From NCBI GenBank assembly GCA_012032575.1, contig JAAUSP010000406.1, positions 1 through 7,078 on the forward strand: a stretch of 7,078 nucleotides of DNA, given 5' to 3'. The position numbers and the translations under genes are program-made. Source of the DNA: Anaerolineales bacterium (GTDB taxonomy: Bacteria > Chloroflexota > Anaerolineae > 4572-78 > J111). This document shows, in pieces, positions 1-5,815 of this stretch (positions within the stretch are counted from its first letter, which is position 1; each line of letters starts with the position of its first letter). The notes under the pieces were generated by a model. That model worked only from the letters and a program-made list of their open reading frames with translations, was not told the DNA's origin and made no database searches.

Positions 1-86
1 CCTCCCCATTGGATGTTTAATTGTAAACCAATCATCATATTGGTTAATGATTGTTCACATTACTTATTATTCAGAGGCATTCCGTA
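1..86. promoter_or_regulatory. Only noncoding gap; may contain the next gene's start
   Basis: After the TAG at 89-87 the minus strand has further stops in other frames (TGA, TAA, TAA) and is AT-rich, unlike the neighbouring coding DNA. An ATG at 9-7 (ATG GGG AGG) might begin the next gene, but only three codons are visible. No Bacteroidota-type TAnnTTTG promoter element or Shine-Dalgarno site is evident. Confidence 0.35.
26..45 (-). repeat. 7-bp inverted repeat AACCAAT/ATTGGTT with a 6-base loop
   Basis: The arms at 26-32 and 39-45 are perfect complements around CATCAT/ATGATG. A second perfect pair, CAATCAT (53-47) with ATGATTG (35-29), overlaps it, so the transcript could fold in two exclusive ways. 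The following bases (TACAATTAAAC on the minus strand) hold no U-tract, so a classical terminator is doubtful; a weak terminator, an mRNA-end structure or a protein-binding palindrome are alternatives. Confidence 0.35.
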
Positions 87-1127
87 CTAAAAGGCATCAC
101 ACGGATAGGTAACCTTACCAAGCTCTTCGGCTTGCCATTTATTCGTTGTTTTTGTCAGCTGGTTTTTCTGGGCTTTGTTTAACTTATCGTAATCCTCCAA
201 AAAATCCGCCTCTTCAAACATACTCCAATTATACTCCGGGTTATCCCTGGTCGACTCATATATATGTGTTGCCTCAATAGCTTCATTAAGAGACTGGAAA
301 GCGGGGCCATCAATATCAAATCTCTTATTAACCTCCTCGATATACTTATTTACCCTGTCGTAATCCCGGGAAAGGCTTTTCAAATACTTCTTTTGTTCTG
401 CATTCCCAGTTTCATCGATAGCCTCTTTTAATTCATCCTGATCCAGATCACGAATATCTATCCCTTGCTTGTAAAACTCCATGAAAAAATGATCATCAAA
501 AAGTTTTACCGTTCCATCAAAATCCTCCAAAGCACGATTTTTAATAAGGGTCTCACTCATTACATTGGGTGATACAAGATCAGCGCCCATTGAACGAATG
601 CCGACAGGTTTTCCGGAAACAGGATCCACTACCTTTCTGCCTTGCGGATCTAAAAGGGCCTGTGGATCATTTTTCGCCTGTTCATAAAATACCCGGTTAT
701 CGCCAAGTTTCATTCCTCTTTCGATATCTGCCAGGCGTAAACGATCCACCGCCCGTACCTTATCTGGTCCTTCGATCACAGGGAAACGGTCTCTGTCTAT
801 ATTCTTCTCTGCCGGCAGGGGAAGTCGCTGCCCTTCAAATCCTGTTGGTGGATCAGACCCCTTGGTTGCCGCTACGGGAATAAATTTACTATCAGTGAGT
901 TGCTTCTGCCTTGCATATATCCCCTCTTTTTCCATTACAATCTTTCGGGCAAGATCCTCGTTCCAGTTATCACCATAAAGTTGTTTGTAATACTGGCCCT
1001 CGGCCGATTCCCCTGACATGAGTCCTTGAACAGCACTTTCCCTTGCAGCTTGAAACTTCGGGCTATCAGGAGACAGGTGACTGTATGTATTGGTCCGCAA
1101 AACATTCACTTTCTCATTGGGGTCCAT
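87..1127 (-). CDS. Hypothetical phage protein, acidic and helical, probable virion component
   Basis: This is a 346-codon frame from ATG 1127 to TAG 89-87. It is charged throughout and has no Cys except one near the C-terminus, no hydrophobic segment and no known active-site motif. Residues 20-75 (SPKFQAARESAVQGLMSGES onward, then YYKQLYGDNW) look helical, as do 225-270 (DQDELKEAID, then KKYLKSLSRDYDRVNKYIEE), which may form a short coiled coil. The middle part (about 80-195) is rich in Pro, Asp and Gly and includes DPQGRKVVDPVSGKPVG. I do not recognise a family. As the last gene before a noncoding gap, it ends this part of the operon. The start is uncertain: MDPNEKVNV may be a true start, or the text may continue from the upstream gene as NPNGPNEKVNV if one C of CCCC (1122-1119) is extra. 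Confidence 0.7.
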   Translation of the reverse strand: MDPNEKVNVLRTNTYSHLSPDSPKFQAARESAVQGLMSGESAEGQYYKQLYGDNWNEDLARKIVMEKEGIYARQKQLTDSKFIPVAATKGSDPPTGFEGQRLPLPAEKNIDRDRFPVIEGPDKVRAVDRLRLADIERGMKLGDNRVFYEQAKNDPQALLDPQGRKVVDPVSGKPVGIRSMGADLVSPNVMSETLIKNRALEDFDGTVKLFDDHFFMEFYKQGIDIRDLDQDELKEAIDETGNAEQKKYLKSLSRDYDRVNKYIEEVNKRFDIDGPAFQSLNEAIEATHIYESTRDNPEYNWSMFEEADFLEDYDKLNKAQKNQLTKTTNKWQAEELGKVTYPCDAF

Positions 1128-1713
1128 TAGGGTTATACATCGTCTCCCAGTTCTCTTCCATGCCTATATCTGGTTCAAGCTGACCATAGATACCCTGCAT
1201 GTACTTATCCATGTCCCCCATATAAACAGGCTTTTGATAGGGAGTCCACTGCTCACCCGTTTTTAACTGCCGATGCTTACCGGTCTCCCTGTCAAGGTTG
1301 GGATCCGTCCTTCTGTCATATCCCTGCTGCATACTCATCTCAAGCCACATGGGACTCTCCTGGGCATCCTGCTTAGCCATTCTCACCCTGGGATCGGATT
1401 GGAACTGTCCGTGTATCTTTGTCAGATCCCGCAGTGCCGGTACTGAATACAGATCATTGGCGTGTGCTTTTTGCCATTGCTCAAGCTTGCCAGTATAATC
1501 CTTTATCGCTTCAGCGGAAATATCACTTGTACGATATCCTCCTGTAAGTGATGCAAACTCCGACTCCGCCTGTGAGGAAGCCTGAAGAGCTGCATCACTT
1601 CGACCGATCTTCTGCTGGTTAAGGGCAATCATCTCCTGCCAGGGAGTGGTATCCTCAACGAACTGTGAGGTGTACTGTGGAAGGGCGGGTGTATAAAATC
1701 GGTTCGTTGGCAT
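1114..1713 (-). CDS. Helical phage structural protein, possible N-terminal part of a split gene
   Basis: The ATG at 1713 follows the upstream TAA by two bases. After a short N-terminus rich in Pro, Tyr and Thr (residues 1-24), the protein is strongly helical (about 25-125: EMIALNQQKIGRSDAALQAS and on through KLEQWQKAH and IHGQFQSDPRV). It then becomes loop-like with several Tyr, Trp and Met (KPVYMGDMDKYMQGIYGQ). The pattern of an N-terminal PxYxSQF, a long helical pair and a 'Q..SDPR' turn resembles the N-terminal part of large cargo or structural proteins in crAss-like phages; this is a low-certainty impression, not a family match. There is no signal peptide, membrane segment or catalytic motif. 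It ends at a TGA that overlaps the next ATG by 14 bases. The junction lies on a C4 run and could be a +1 frame break, in which case this and the next gene are one protein of about 540 residues. Confidence 0.7.
   Translation of the reverse strand: MPTNRFYTPALPQYTSQFVEDTTPWQEMIALNQQKIGRSDAALQASSQAESEFASLTGGYRTSDISAEAIKDYTGKLEQWQKAHANDLYSVPALRDLTKIHGQFQSDPRVRMAKQDAQESPMWLEMSMQQGYDRRTDPNLDRETGKHRQLKTGEQWTPYQKPVYMGDMDKYMQGIYGQLEPDIGMEENWETMYNPNGPQ
1119..1122 (-). other. C4 run at the 14-base gene overlap: possible +1 frame break
   Basis: The upstream frame reads GGA CCC CAA TGA and the downstream frame ATG GAC CCC AAT GAG. Removing one C yields NGPNEKVNVLRTN without interruption. The overlap can equally be a normal coupled stop/start, because an ATG lies in the right place. 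The first codons after the ATG do not settle it. Confidence 0.3.
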
Positions 1714-1715
1714 GG

Positions 1716-2258
1716 TTAGATAGGTTTTCTTTTAAGCATTCTCAAGCGGTGAGACAGGTTCCCTCCCCGGGAGAAACTATATGGAGCCGGAAGGGTGTTC
1801 TTATATAACCATTTCATAGCTTCCAGATCTGCCATCACATCGGGATTAATAGGAACCACTGGTGGTTGTTGCGTATACATCATCGGACTTACCCCGGGAG
1901 CCATACCTCCCAGTATGTCCAGGTAACCCTGGTTGATTTTCATCCAATCCTGCTGGGTCTTTTCCTGCATGTCATACATCTTATCATCACGGGCCTTTTG
2001 TCCGAACATGGTTCCCATGTTGGCCAGGTTCCCGCTTATACGACTCTGCCATGCTGCACGGTTCGCTGCATTGGCCTCTGCCTCGGCAATATTGGTTTGC
2101 TTGTTGAACATATCCACCCGACTGCGATTCATTGCATCATAAGTAGAAGCCCTGTTCTGTGACTCCACATTGCCCAGGTTGATCTTCCCGGCATAATCAC
2201 CTACGGCACCGGCTTCCTGGGAGGACAAACTTGACAGACGAGAAAGATAGCGATCGGG
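1716..2258 (-). CDS. -1-frame continuation of the VEGGE-motif protein: Ala/Gln-rich helical tail
   Basis: The -1 frame opens after a TAA at 2267-2265 and from 2258 reads PDRYLSRLSSLSSQEAGAVG in the same style as the upstream gene. A TTG at 2228 is the only usual alternative start and cuts this block, so I treat the segment as the C-terminal part of the gene that starts at 3553. Joined at KYN-PDRYL, the product is about 612 residues. The region from about 2180 to 1930 is rich in Ala, Asn, Gln and Met (NIAEAEANAANRAAW) and should be a long alpha-helix or coiled coil. It ends basic (RLRMLKRKPI) with TAA, two bases before the next ATG. Similar long helical tails occur in phage internal and ejected proteins; the function is not recognisable. 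Confidence 0.6.
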   Translation of the reverse strand, partial: PDRYLSRLSSLSSQEAGAVGDYAGKINLGNVESQNRASTYDAMNRSRVDMFNKQTNIAEAEANAANRAAWQSRISGNLANMGTMFGQKARDDKMYDMQEKTQQDWMKINQGYLDILGGMAPGVSPMMYTQQPPVVPINPDVMADLEAMKWLYKNTLPAPYSFSRGGNLSHRLRMLKRKPI

Positions 2259-2264
2259 TTGTAC
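2201..2264 (-). other. -1 frame break in the VEGGE-motif gene
   Basis: The zero frame is protein-like to about RKYNP (2265-2255) and the -1 frame from 2258 onward. Restoring one C to the CCC at 2258-2256 gives a seamless KYNPDRYLSRLSS. No X XXY YYZ heptamer in the right phase lies in the overlap between the -1-frame stop (2265) and the zero-frame stop (2201). A one-base deletion is therefore a better explanation than programmed slippage. Confidence 0.55.
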
Positions 2265-3553
2265 TTACGAAGCTTGCTCTCTGCATTGGCAAAGGTCCTG
2301 CGAATATTCTTTATCCCTGGCTCGGCCGAAGCATAACTGACCTTGGTTGGAGCATAACCTACCTGACCATAATCAACGGTCTCTGGTCCGGATATAAGTG
2401 CACCAACAGTATCCAGCCCGCTGAAGATCATAGGAGCGAATTCCTGGGCCTTACTCAGTGCAGCGAGCTCTAACCCTCCTGCAGCCTGAACCTTTCCATT
2501 TGAGCCACGATAACGAAGCTGGGGGGAGGAAATTCTCTTTCCCCGAAGCAGACCATTACCAAGAATCTGCCTTGCCGATTGTGCCGTTATATCTCCTCCA
2601 TTTGCCATTGCCTGTTCTGTTTCTGGTTGTATGATCTGTGAAAGCTCTTCGCTTAACTGTTCCAGGGGAAGCATGGTTATTTCAAAGGCTTTGTCGCTGA
2701 GCTCATCATTCTTACGCCTTTCGAACTTCTTTGCCCTTTGCTTGGTTACCTCGGCCATGGTCTTTCCTACATCGGACTTCTTTAGCACTTTGGGATATAG
2801 GGAAACCAGACCCTTGGTTACCTTGATCCGGTCAGAATGAATCATATTATTGGTACGAGTCTCTCCACCCTCTACTTCCACGGGCAATCCTCCAAGGGCG
2901 ACGCCTCCCTGCTCATGCCGGGGGCCGGCGTACTGGGTCAGGTTCATCCCAGCTTTTGCCCGCTGATAATGCTGACGGGGAAGACTGGTTGGGATCATAT
3001 AATCATCGGCCAATTCCTCAGCTCCATTACCGGCTATCTGGTTACCCAGTCCCTGGCCCAGCTGCATACCCACCATCCCTCCTACCGGACCCAGTAAAGC
3101 CGAACCGACAAGACCCAGGGCAGCACCACCCACCGTACCCGCATTCTCTTTAAGCCATCCCCCTTCACCATACTGCTTTTTACCCTCAAGTCTTTTTAAA
3201 TTAGCTGCCATGTTTGGTATGGTCCACGCCCCTCTGATGTCTTTTGTTTTCTTAGAACCAAACTCCAAGAACCTCTCGGGAGAAGACTCCACATATTCCC
3301 GATGAACAGGATAAGCACTACCGGCAAAAGAAGCATTGTGTGGCTGTTCACGAAACGCTTTCCACTGATCTTTGGTGTAATCCGGGTTTTCCTTTATAAA
3401 CTGATCCACCTTACGATAATGATCAAGAGTTGGGATAATATGTGAGGTCCCATACCATTTATCCTTCTTGGATAATCCTTCGTGTTGGGAAAGGATATAC
3501 TCTTCATCGGGGCTTAAGTCAGTATACTTCTTCCTGTACTGAGCTGCTGTCAT
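2201..3553 (-). CDS. Gly-zipper and VEGGE-motif phage structural protein (N-terminal part, frame broken)
   Basis: Residues 1-130 are polar and helical, with many Lys, Glu and Tyr. Residues about 138-175 form a Gly/Ala-rich hydrophobic stretch (VGGAALGLVGSALLGPVGG, then MVGMQLGQGLG) with repeated GxxxG spacing, like the membrane-inserting Gly zippers of ejected phage proteins. Next, HEQGGVALGGLPVEVEGGE (213-231), with a Ser-Asp pair about ten residues later, is a block I associate with large structural proteins of Bacteroidota podoviruses. It is followed by a Lys/Arg-rich helix. I do not know its function; a place in the virion or ejectosome is inferred. ATG 3553 overlaps the upstream TGA (ATGA), typical of coupled translation. 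The last 18 residues (IAIFLVCQVCPPRKPVP and before) differ in character from the rest and are probably out of frame; the -1 frame takes over near 2258. Confidence 0.7.
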   Translation of the reverse strand: MTAAQYRKKYTDLSPDEEYILSQHEGLSKKDKWYGTSHIIPTLDHYRKVDQFIKENPDYTKDQWKAFREQPHNASFAGSAYPVHREYVESSPERFLEFGSKKTKDIRGAWTIPNMAANLKRLEGKKQYGEGGWLKENAGTVGGAALGLVGSALLGPVGGMVGMQLGQGLGNQIAGNGAEELADDYMIPTSLPRQHYQRAKAGMNLTQYAGPRHEQGGVALGGLPVEVEGGETRTNNMIHSDRIKVTKGLVSLYPKVLKKSDVGKTMAEVTKQRAKKFERRKNDELSDKAFEITMLPLEQLSEELSQIIQPETEQAMANGGDITAQSARQILGNGLLRGKRISSPQLRYRGSNGKVQAAGGLELAALSKAQEFAPMIFSGLDTVGALISGPETVDYGQVGYAPTKVSYASAEPGIKNIRRTFANAESKLRKYNPIAIFLVCQVCPPRKPVP

Positions 3554-3981
3554 CTGTGGCGGCTGCCTATTTTTTTCTTATCAACCATTATCGTGCCTCC
3601 CATTTTATATTCTAATTTAATACCAGGATCATCTTTCATCTGCCAAAGCATCTCCTCGGGACTATTATAATATTTATTTGTAGGACTTGCTATAAAAGAA
3701 CTATCCGTCCATTGACCTCCATAGAATCCATCAGAACCATGATATTGACTTTCTGTACTAAAAGTAGGATGGTTGGGTTTCTTATAATAATCCGTTCCAT
3801 GGCCCCTGTCATCTACATCTTCACCAGCTTTCCAAAAGCCCATTACGTCATATGTGTCTAGATCCATTGACACAGGACGTTTTTGCTCTTTGCTGAAATT
3901 ATGCAACCAACGGTTAAAAGCTTCTGTTTCTGCTCCGGTTAATCTGGTGTTGTATATACCCCGGAAATCTGAATATTTAGG
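3550..3981 (-). CDS. -1-frame continuation of the lysozyme gene: KKPNHPTFS domain
   Basis: The -1 frame opens at 3990 just after a TGA and has no ATG for over 100 bases, yet reads as protein from 3981 on (PKYSDFRGIYNTRLTG, then EAFNRW). A TTG at 3906 or an ATG at 3867 could start a shorter product, but the sequence upstream of both belongs to the same domain. The core is MDLDTYDVMGFWKAG, RGHGTDYYKKPNHPTFS, TESQY, then ASPTNKYYNSPEEM and a C-terminal EYKMGG. I recognise this as a small domain found in many podovirus and other phage structural proteins (general form YDxRGxxK...HxxDxYKxPNHPTFSxES) with no known function. Joined at the heptamer, the product would be about 318 residues: lysozyme domain, short linker, then this domain. 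The stop overlaps the next ATG as ATGA. Confidence 0.65.
   Translation of the reverse strand, partial: PKYSDFRGIYNTRLTGAETEAFNRWLHNFSKEQKRPVSMDLDTYDVMGFWKAGEDVDDRGHGTDYYKKPNHPTFSTESQYHGSDGFYGGQWTDSSFIASPTNKYYNSPEEMLWQMKDDPGIKLEYKMGGTIMVDKKKIGSRHR
3570..3576 (-). other. A7 run just before the ATGA gene junction: possible -1 frame break
   Basis: The -1 frame opens after a TAA at 3580-3578, directly upstream of the A7 run, and leads without a stop through NRQPPQ into MTAAQYRKKY of the next gene. Slippage or a missing A here would join the lysozyme/KKPNHPTFS product to the VEGGE protein. The ATG at 3553 overlapping TGA is a sufficient ordinary explanation, so this is only a possibility. Confidence 0.25.
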
Positions 3982-4505
3982 TTTTTTGGATCACCAAGTT
4001 TTCCTCCTGTTGCATATTCAGCAAGCCCCTCGTTATACAGTTTTAAGTACTCATCGACAGGCTTGTTCACTCCGGGAGGAGAGTAGGGTTTGTTATCCCG
4101 GATCCCCCCAAGATATTTCCTTGCCCCCTGACGACCCATGTAATGAGAAAGAGCAGCCACCTCATCGGGACGTAAAGTGAATTTATCCTTAAGCTGTGGT
4201 TGGTATTCTTTTACAAGATCCTCGGCGTCCCTATACAGGTTAGTCTTTCTCTTGGTGCCACTCATATCCCCTGAGATTCGCCTTAACATATAAGCATTCT
4301 GAAGGGCTGTGTCAGCAATAAAATCCTCCCTTGATTGAATATTATTCTCAATTAGAAAATCTTCTGGCAGACTATTAAACAACTGACCATACAGTCCTGA
4401 GGCAGACGAGTGTGGGTTTTTCATATACTTACCGCCCCTGCTCTCCACATGAGCAATACCCTTCATGAATTTGTGGGCATTAAATGGTTTCTTAGGATCG
4501 GCCAT
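3939..4505 (-). CDS. Lysozyme/SLT-like transglycosylase domain protein
   Basis: The predicted role is to cut peptidoglycan during phage entry or assembly. Near the N-terminus IAHVESRGG (residues 17-25) places a likely catalytic Glu at residue 21. SASGLYGQ (34-41) matches the Ser/Ala-rich GLYxQ block of the goose-lysozyme/SLT superfamily. Further on, QNAYMLRRISG (69-79) and AALSHYMGRQGARKYL (117-132) resemble the helical blocks that follow in phage transglycosylase-like proteins. The domain fills about residues 8-165. There is no signal peptide or membrane segment, as expected for a virion-borne enzyme. The ATG at 4505 overlaps the muzzle stop by 14 bases. The zero-frame end, LNIQISGVYTTPD, is probably not the main C-terminus: at AAAAAAC (3987-3981) the coding signal moves to the -1 frame. 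Enzyme class is inferred from motifs; no substrate specificity can be read. Confidence 0.7.
   Translation of the reverse strand: MADPKKPFNAHKFMKGIAHVESRGGKYMKNPHSSASGLYGQLFNSLPEDFLIENNIQSREDFIADTALQNAYMLRRISGDMSGTKRKTNLYRDAEDLVKEYQPQLKDKFTLRPDEVAALSHYMGRQGARKYLGGIRDNKPYSPPGVNKPVDEYLKLYNEGLAEYATGGKLGDPKNLNIQISGVYTTPD
3981..3987 (-). promoter_or_regulatory. Candidate -1 ribosomal slippery heptamer A AAA AAC
   Basis: In the lysozyme frame the codons are CCA AAA AAC, so the heptamer is in the correct X XXY YYZ phase. A -1 slip gives PKN followed by PKYSDFRG. The -1 frame opens only 3 bases upstream of the A-run and carries protein-like sequence directly after it. A weak hairpin is possible 15 bases downstream (UCCGG at 3965-3961 with CCGGA at 3938-3934, 22-base loop). 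The same picture would arise if one A had been lost from a seven-A run, so programmed slippage is not proven. Confidence 0.4.
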
Positions 4506-5769
4506 CTTTGGGTTGTTTAGTTACAGTACTGATCGCCTCGGGAGAAAGGGCAAATACGGATACCAGGTCATGCATTACAACTTTCCGTGGATTAAGCGTC
4601 GAGTTGGTATGGACCATCGAGACCTTGGCATATACATCCCGTAGCCGTGCTTTGCCTGTCTGACTCCCGAAGGCATTGATCCTCCAGGTCCGGGTGTGCC
4701 TTCTGATGTTCGTCCCGGGGACCAGGGTCATTGTTCCCGTATCCTGGTAGTCATTGGTTACCCTGAGACTGGTCAGAGTCTCATTATACTGGTTCACCCC
4801 ACCAGAATTCAGAACCTCCATGGTCAGTTCCAAGTTGGTAAGGGTGTTGACAAGATTTCCTGCAGGATTAATAATCACATCGATCCGTGCATCCTTGATC
4901 GTTCCAAAGAACGAGCACCGGGGGACCAATGCGCTATCCTCTATGTAAAGAGCCCCTATGCTACGCTGGCTAACCAGTATGTCATCCTGAAGGATATATC
5001 CAAAGACCTGGTTGTTATCAATAATCTCGGAAAAGTTCCGTCCTATTTCATCATAGACCAGCGTCTCTCCGGTGTTAAGTCCGGTTTTGATCGTGAACCA
5101 TATCTCATTATACCGGGGGTTGGGAATCATCAAAAAGCCTTTGTATGGCGATGCATAGATATTGTCACCATCCCCCACACCACTATCGATATCCCGAAGG
5201 TATGAGTTCATCCCATTAACGATGCCAAGGTCTTCTATTCCTTCGGCAAGCCGGTACATCTTCTTTTTCAGATCGTCAAACCAAAGAACACTTTTCGTTG
5301 TGGCCACCAGCGATCCCTGTGTTGAACATCCGATATCTGATGAAACGATATCATGCCTTTGCAGCACATCACCCTCACCCAGGGTCAGCTCCCGGCCTTC
5401 AGAGTCCTGGACCAGGGACCGCTCCAAGATGGAGAGTCGGCCAAAAGCGTTATCCTGAAAATAAAGCATCTGGTTATTCCAATTGGCAAGGTGGTTGATA
5501 GGCCCATAGATGGCATCCACGGTCAGGGTTTCATTGAGTGGCCATATGGTCCATGCATCAATCAGCTCATTGCTCAGCTTGGCGTTTGAGGCCATAACCA
5601 TCGCATCATTGACCTTGGTAAGGTTGTATTCAGAATCAATGGGGAAGCTCAGCCGGGCATTGGGCATGCGGGAGAATACCGTGTTGTATAAATAATAGTC
5701 ACTCCATCCCGGGGTCACGCTCTCCCCACCATGAGTGAAAGTATTATTGCCTACCTCTTTGATATAATA
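4492..5769 (-). CDS. crAss-like tail muzzle/stabilization protein, C-terminal fragment
   Basis: This is the second part of the muzzle gene, in the frame one base ahead of the first part. The frame is open further up, with an ATG at 5952, but residues encoded above about 5769 (rich in Met, Trp and Cys) are the out-of-frame reading of the upstream fragment, so I count coding from 5769. The part from about 5475 to 5413 encodes NQMLYFQDNAFGRLSILERS, a hallmark block of the crAss-like stabilization protein. It is followed by TLGEGDVLQRHD, a VLWFDDLKKKMYRL block and a beta-rich C-terminal half with a DVIINPAGN segment. Joined to the upstream part, about 861 residues are visible. The stop overlaps the ATG of the next gene by 14 bases, suggesting coupled translation. 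As a stand-alone protein it would lack the N-terminal half and is unlikely to work. Confidence 0.85.
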   Translation of the reverse strand, partial: YYIKEVGNNTFTHGGESVTPGWSDYYLYNTVFSRMPNARLSFPIDSEYNLTKVNDAMVMASNAKLSNELIDAWTIWPLNETLTVDAIYGPINHLANWNNQMLYFQDNAFGRLSILERSLVQDSEGRELTLGEGDVLQRHDIVSSDIGCSTQGSLVATTKSVLWFDDLKKKMYRLAEGIEDLGIVNGMNSYLRDIDSGVGDGDNIYASPYKGFLMIPNPRYNEIWFTIKTGLNTGETLVYDEIGRNFSEIIDNNQVFGYILQDDILVSQRSIGALYIEDSALVPRCSFFGTIKDARIDVIINPAGNLVNTLTNLELTMEVLNSGGVNQYNETLTSLRVTNDYQDTGTMTLVPGTNIRRHTRTWRINAFGSQTGKARLRDVYAKVSMVHTNSTLNPRKVVMHDLVSVFALSPEAISTVTKQPKDGRS

Positions 5770-5815
5770 TTTTGGAATCGTTACTGTTCTTGATCCTATG
5801 CCAGCAGTCATCATG
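5744..5815 (-). other. +1 frame break inside the muzzle gene
   Basis: Family-like sequence runs in one frame to about HDDCWHRI (5816-5792) and resumes in the +1 frame at YYIKEVGNNTFTHGG (from 5769). The simplest join skips one A of the AAAA run at 5773-5770, giving SK-YYIKEV. No known +1 slippery or rare-codon pause element is recognisable. A one-base insertion in the sequence, or a real disrupting mutation, is the likeliest cause. Confidence 0.7.

Noticed and set aside
569..883. Plus-strand open frames such as 569-883, 1866-2162, 4696-5205 and 5162-5458
   Set aside because: They lie fully inside minus-strand genes with clear protein-like text. Their own translations are rich in Ser, Pro, Cys and His and match nothing recognisable.
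87..1713. Zincin protease or other enzyme motif in the two left-hand genes
   Set aside because: No HExxH or other catalytic pattern is present in either protein.
3904..3906. TTG start codons at 3906, 2228 and 6991 as real gene starts
   Set aside because: In each case protein-like sequence continues upstream of the TTG in the same frame, so they are internal Leu codons.
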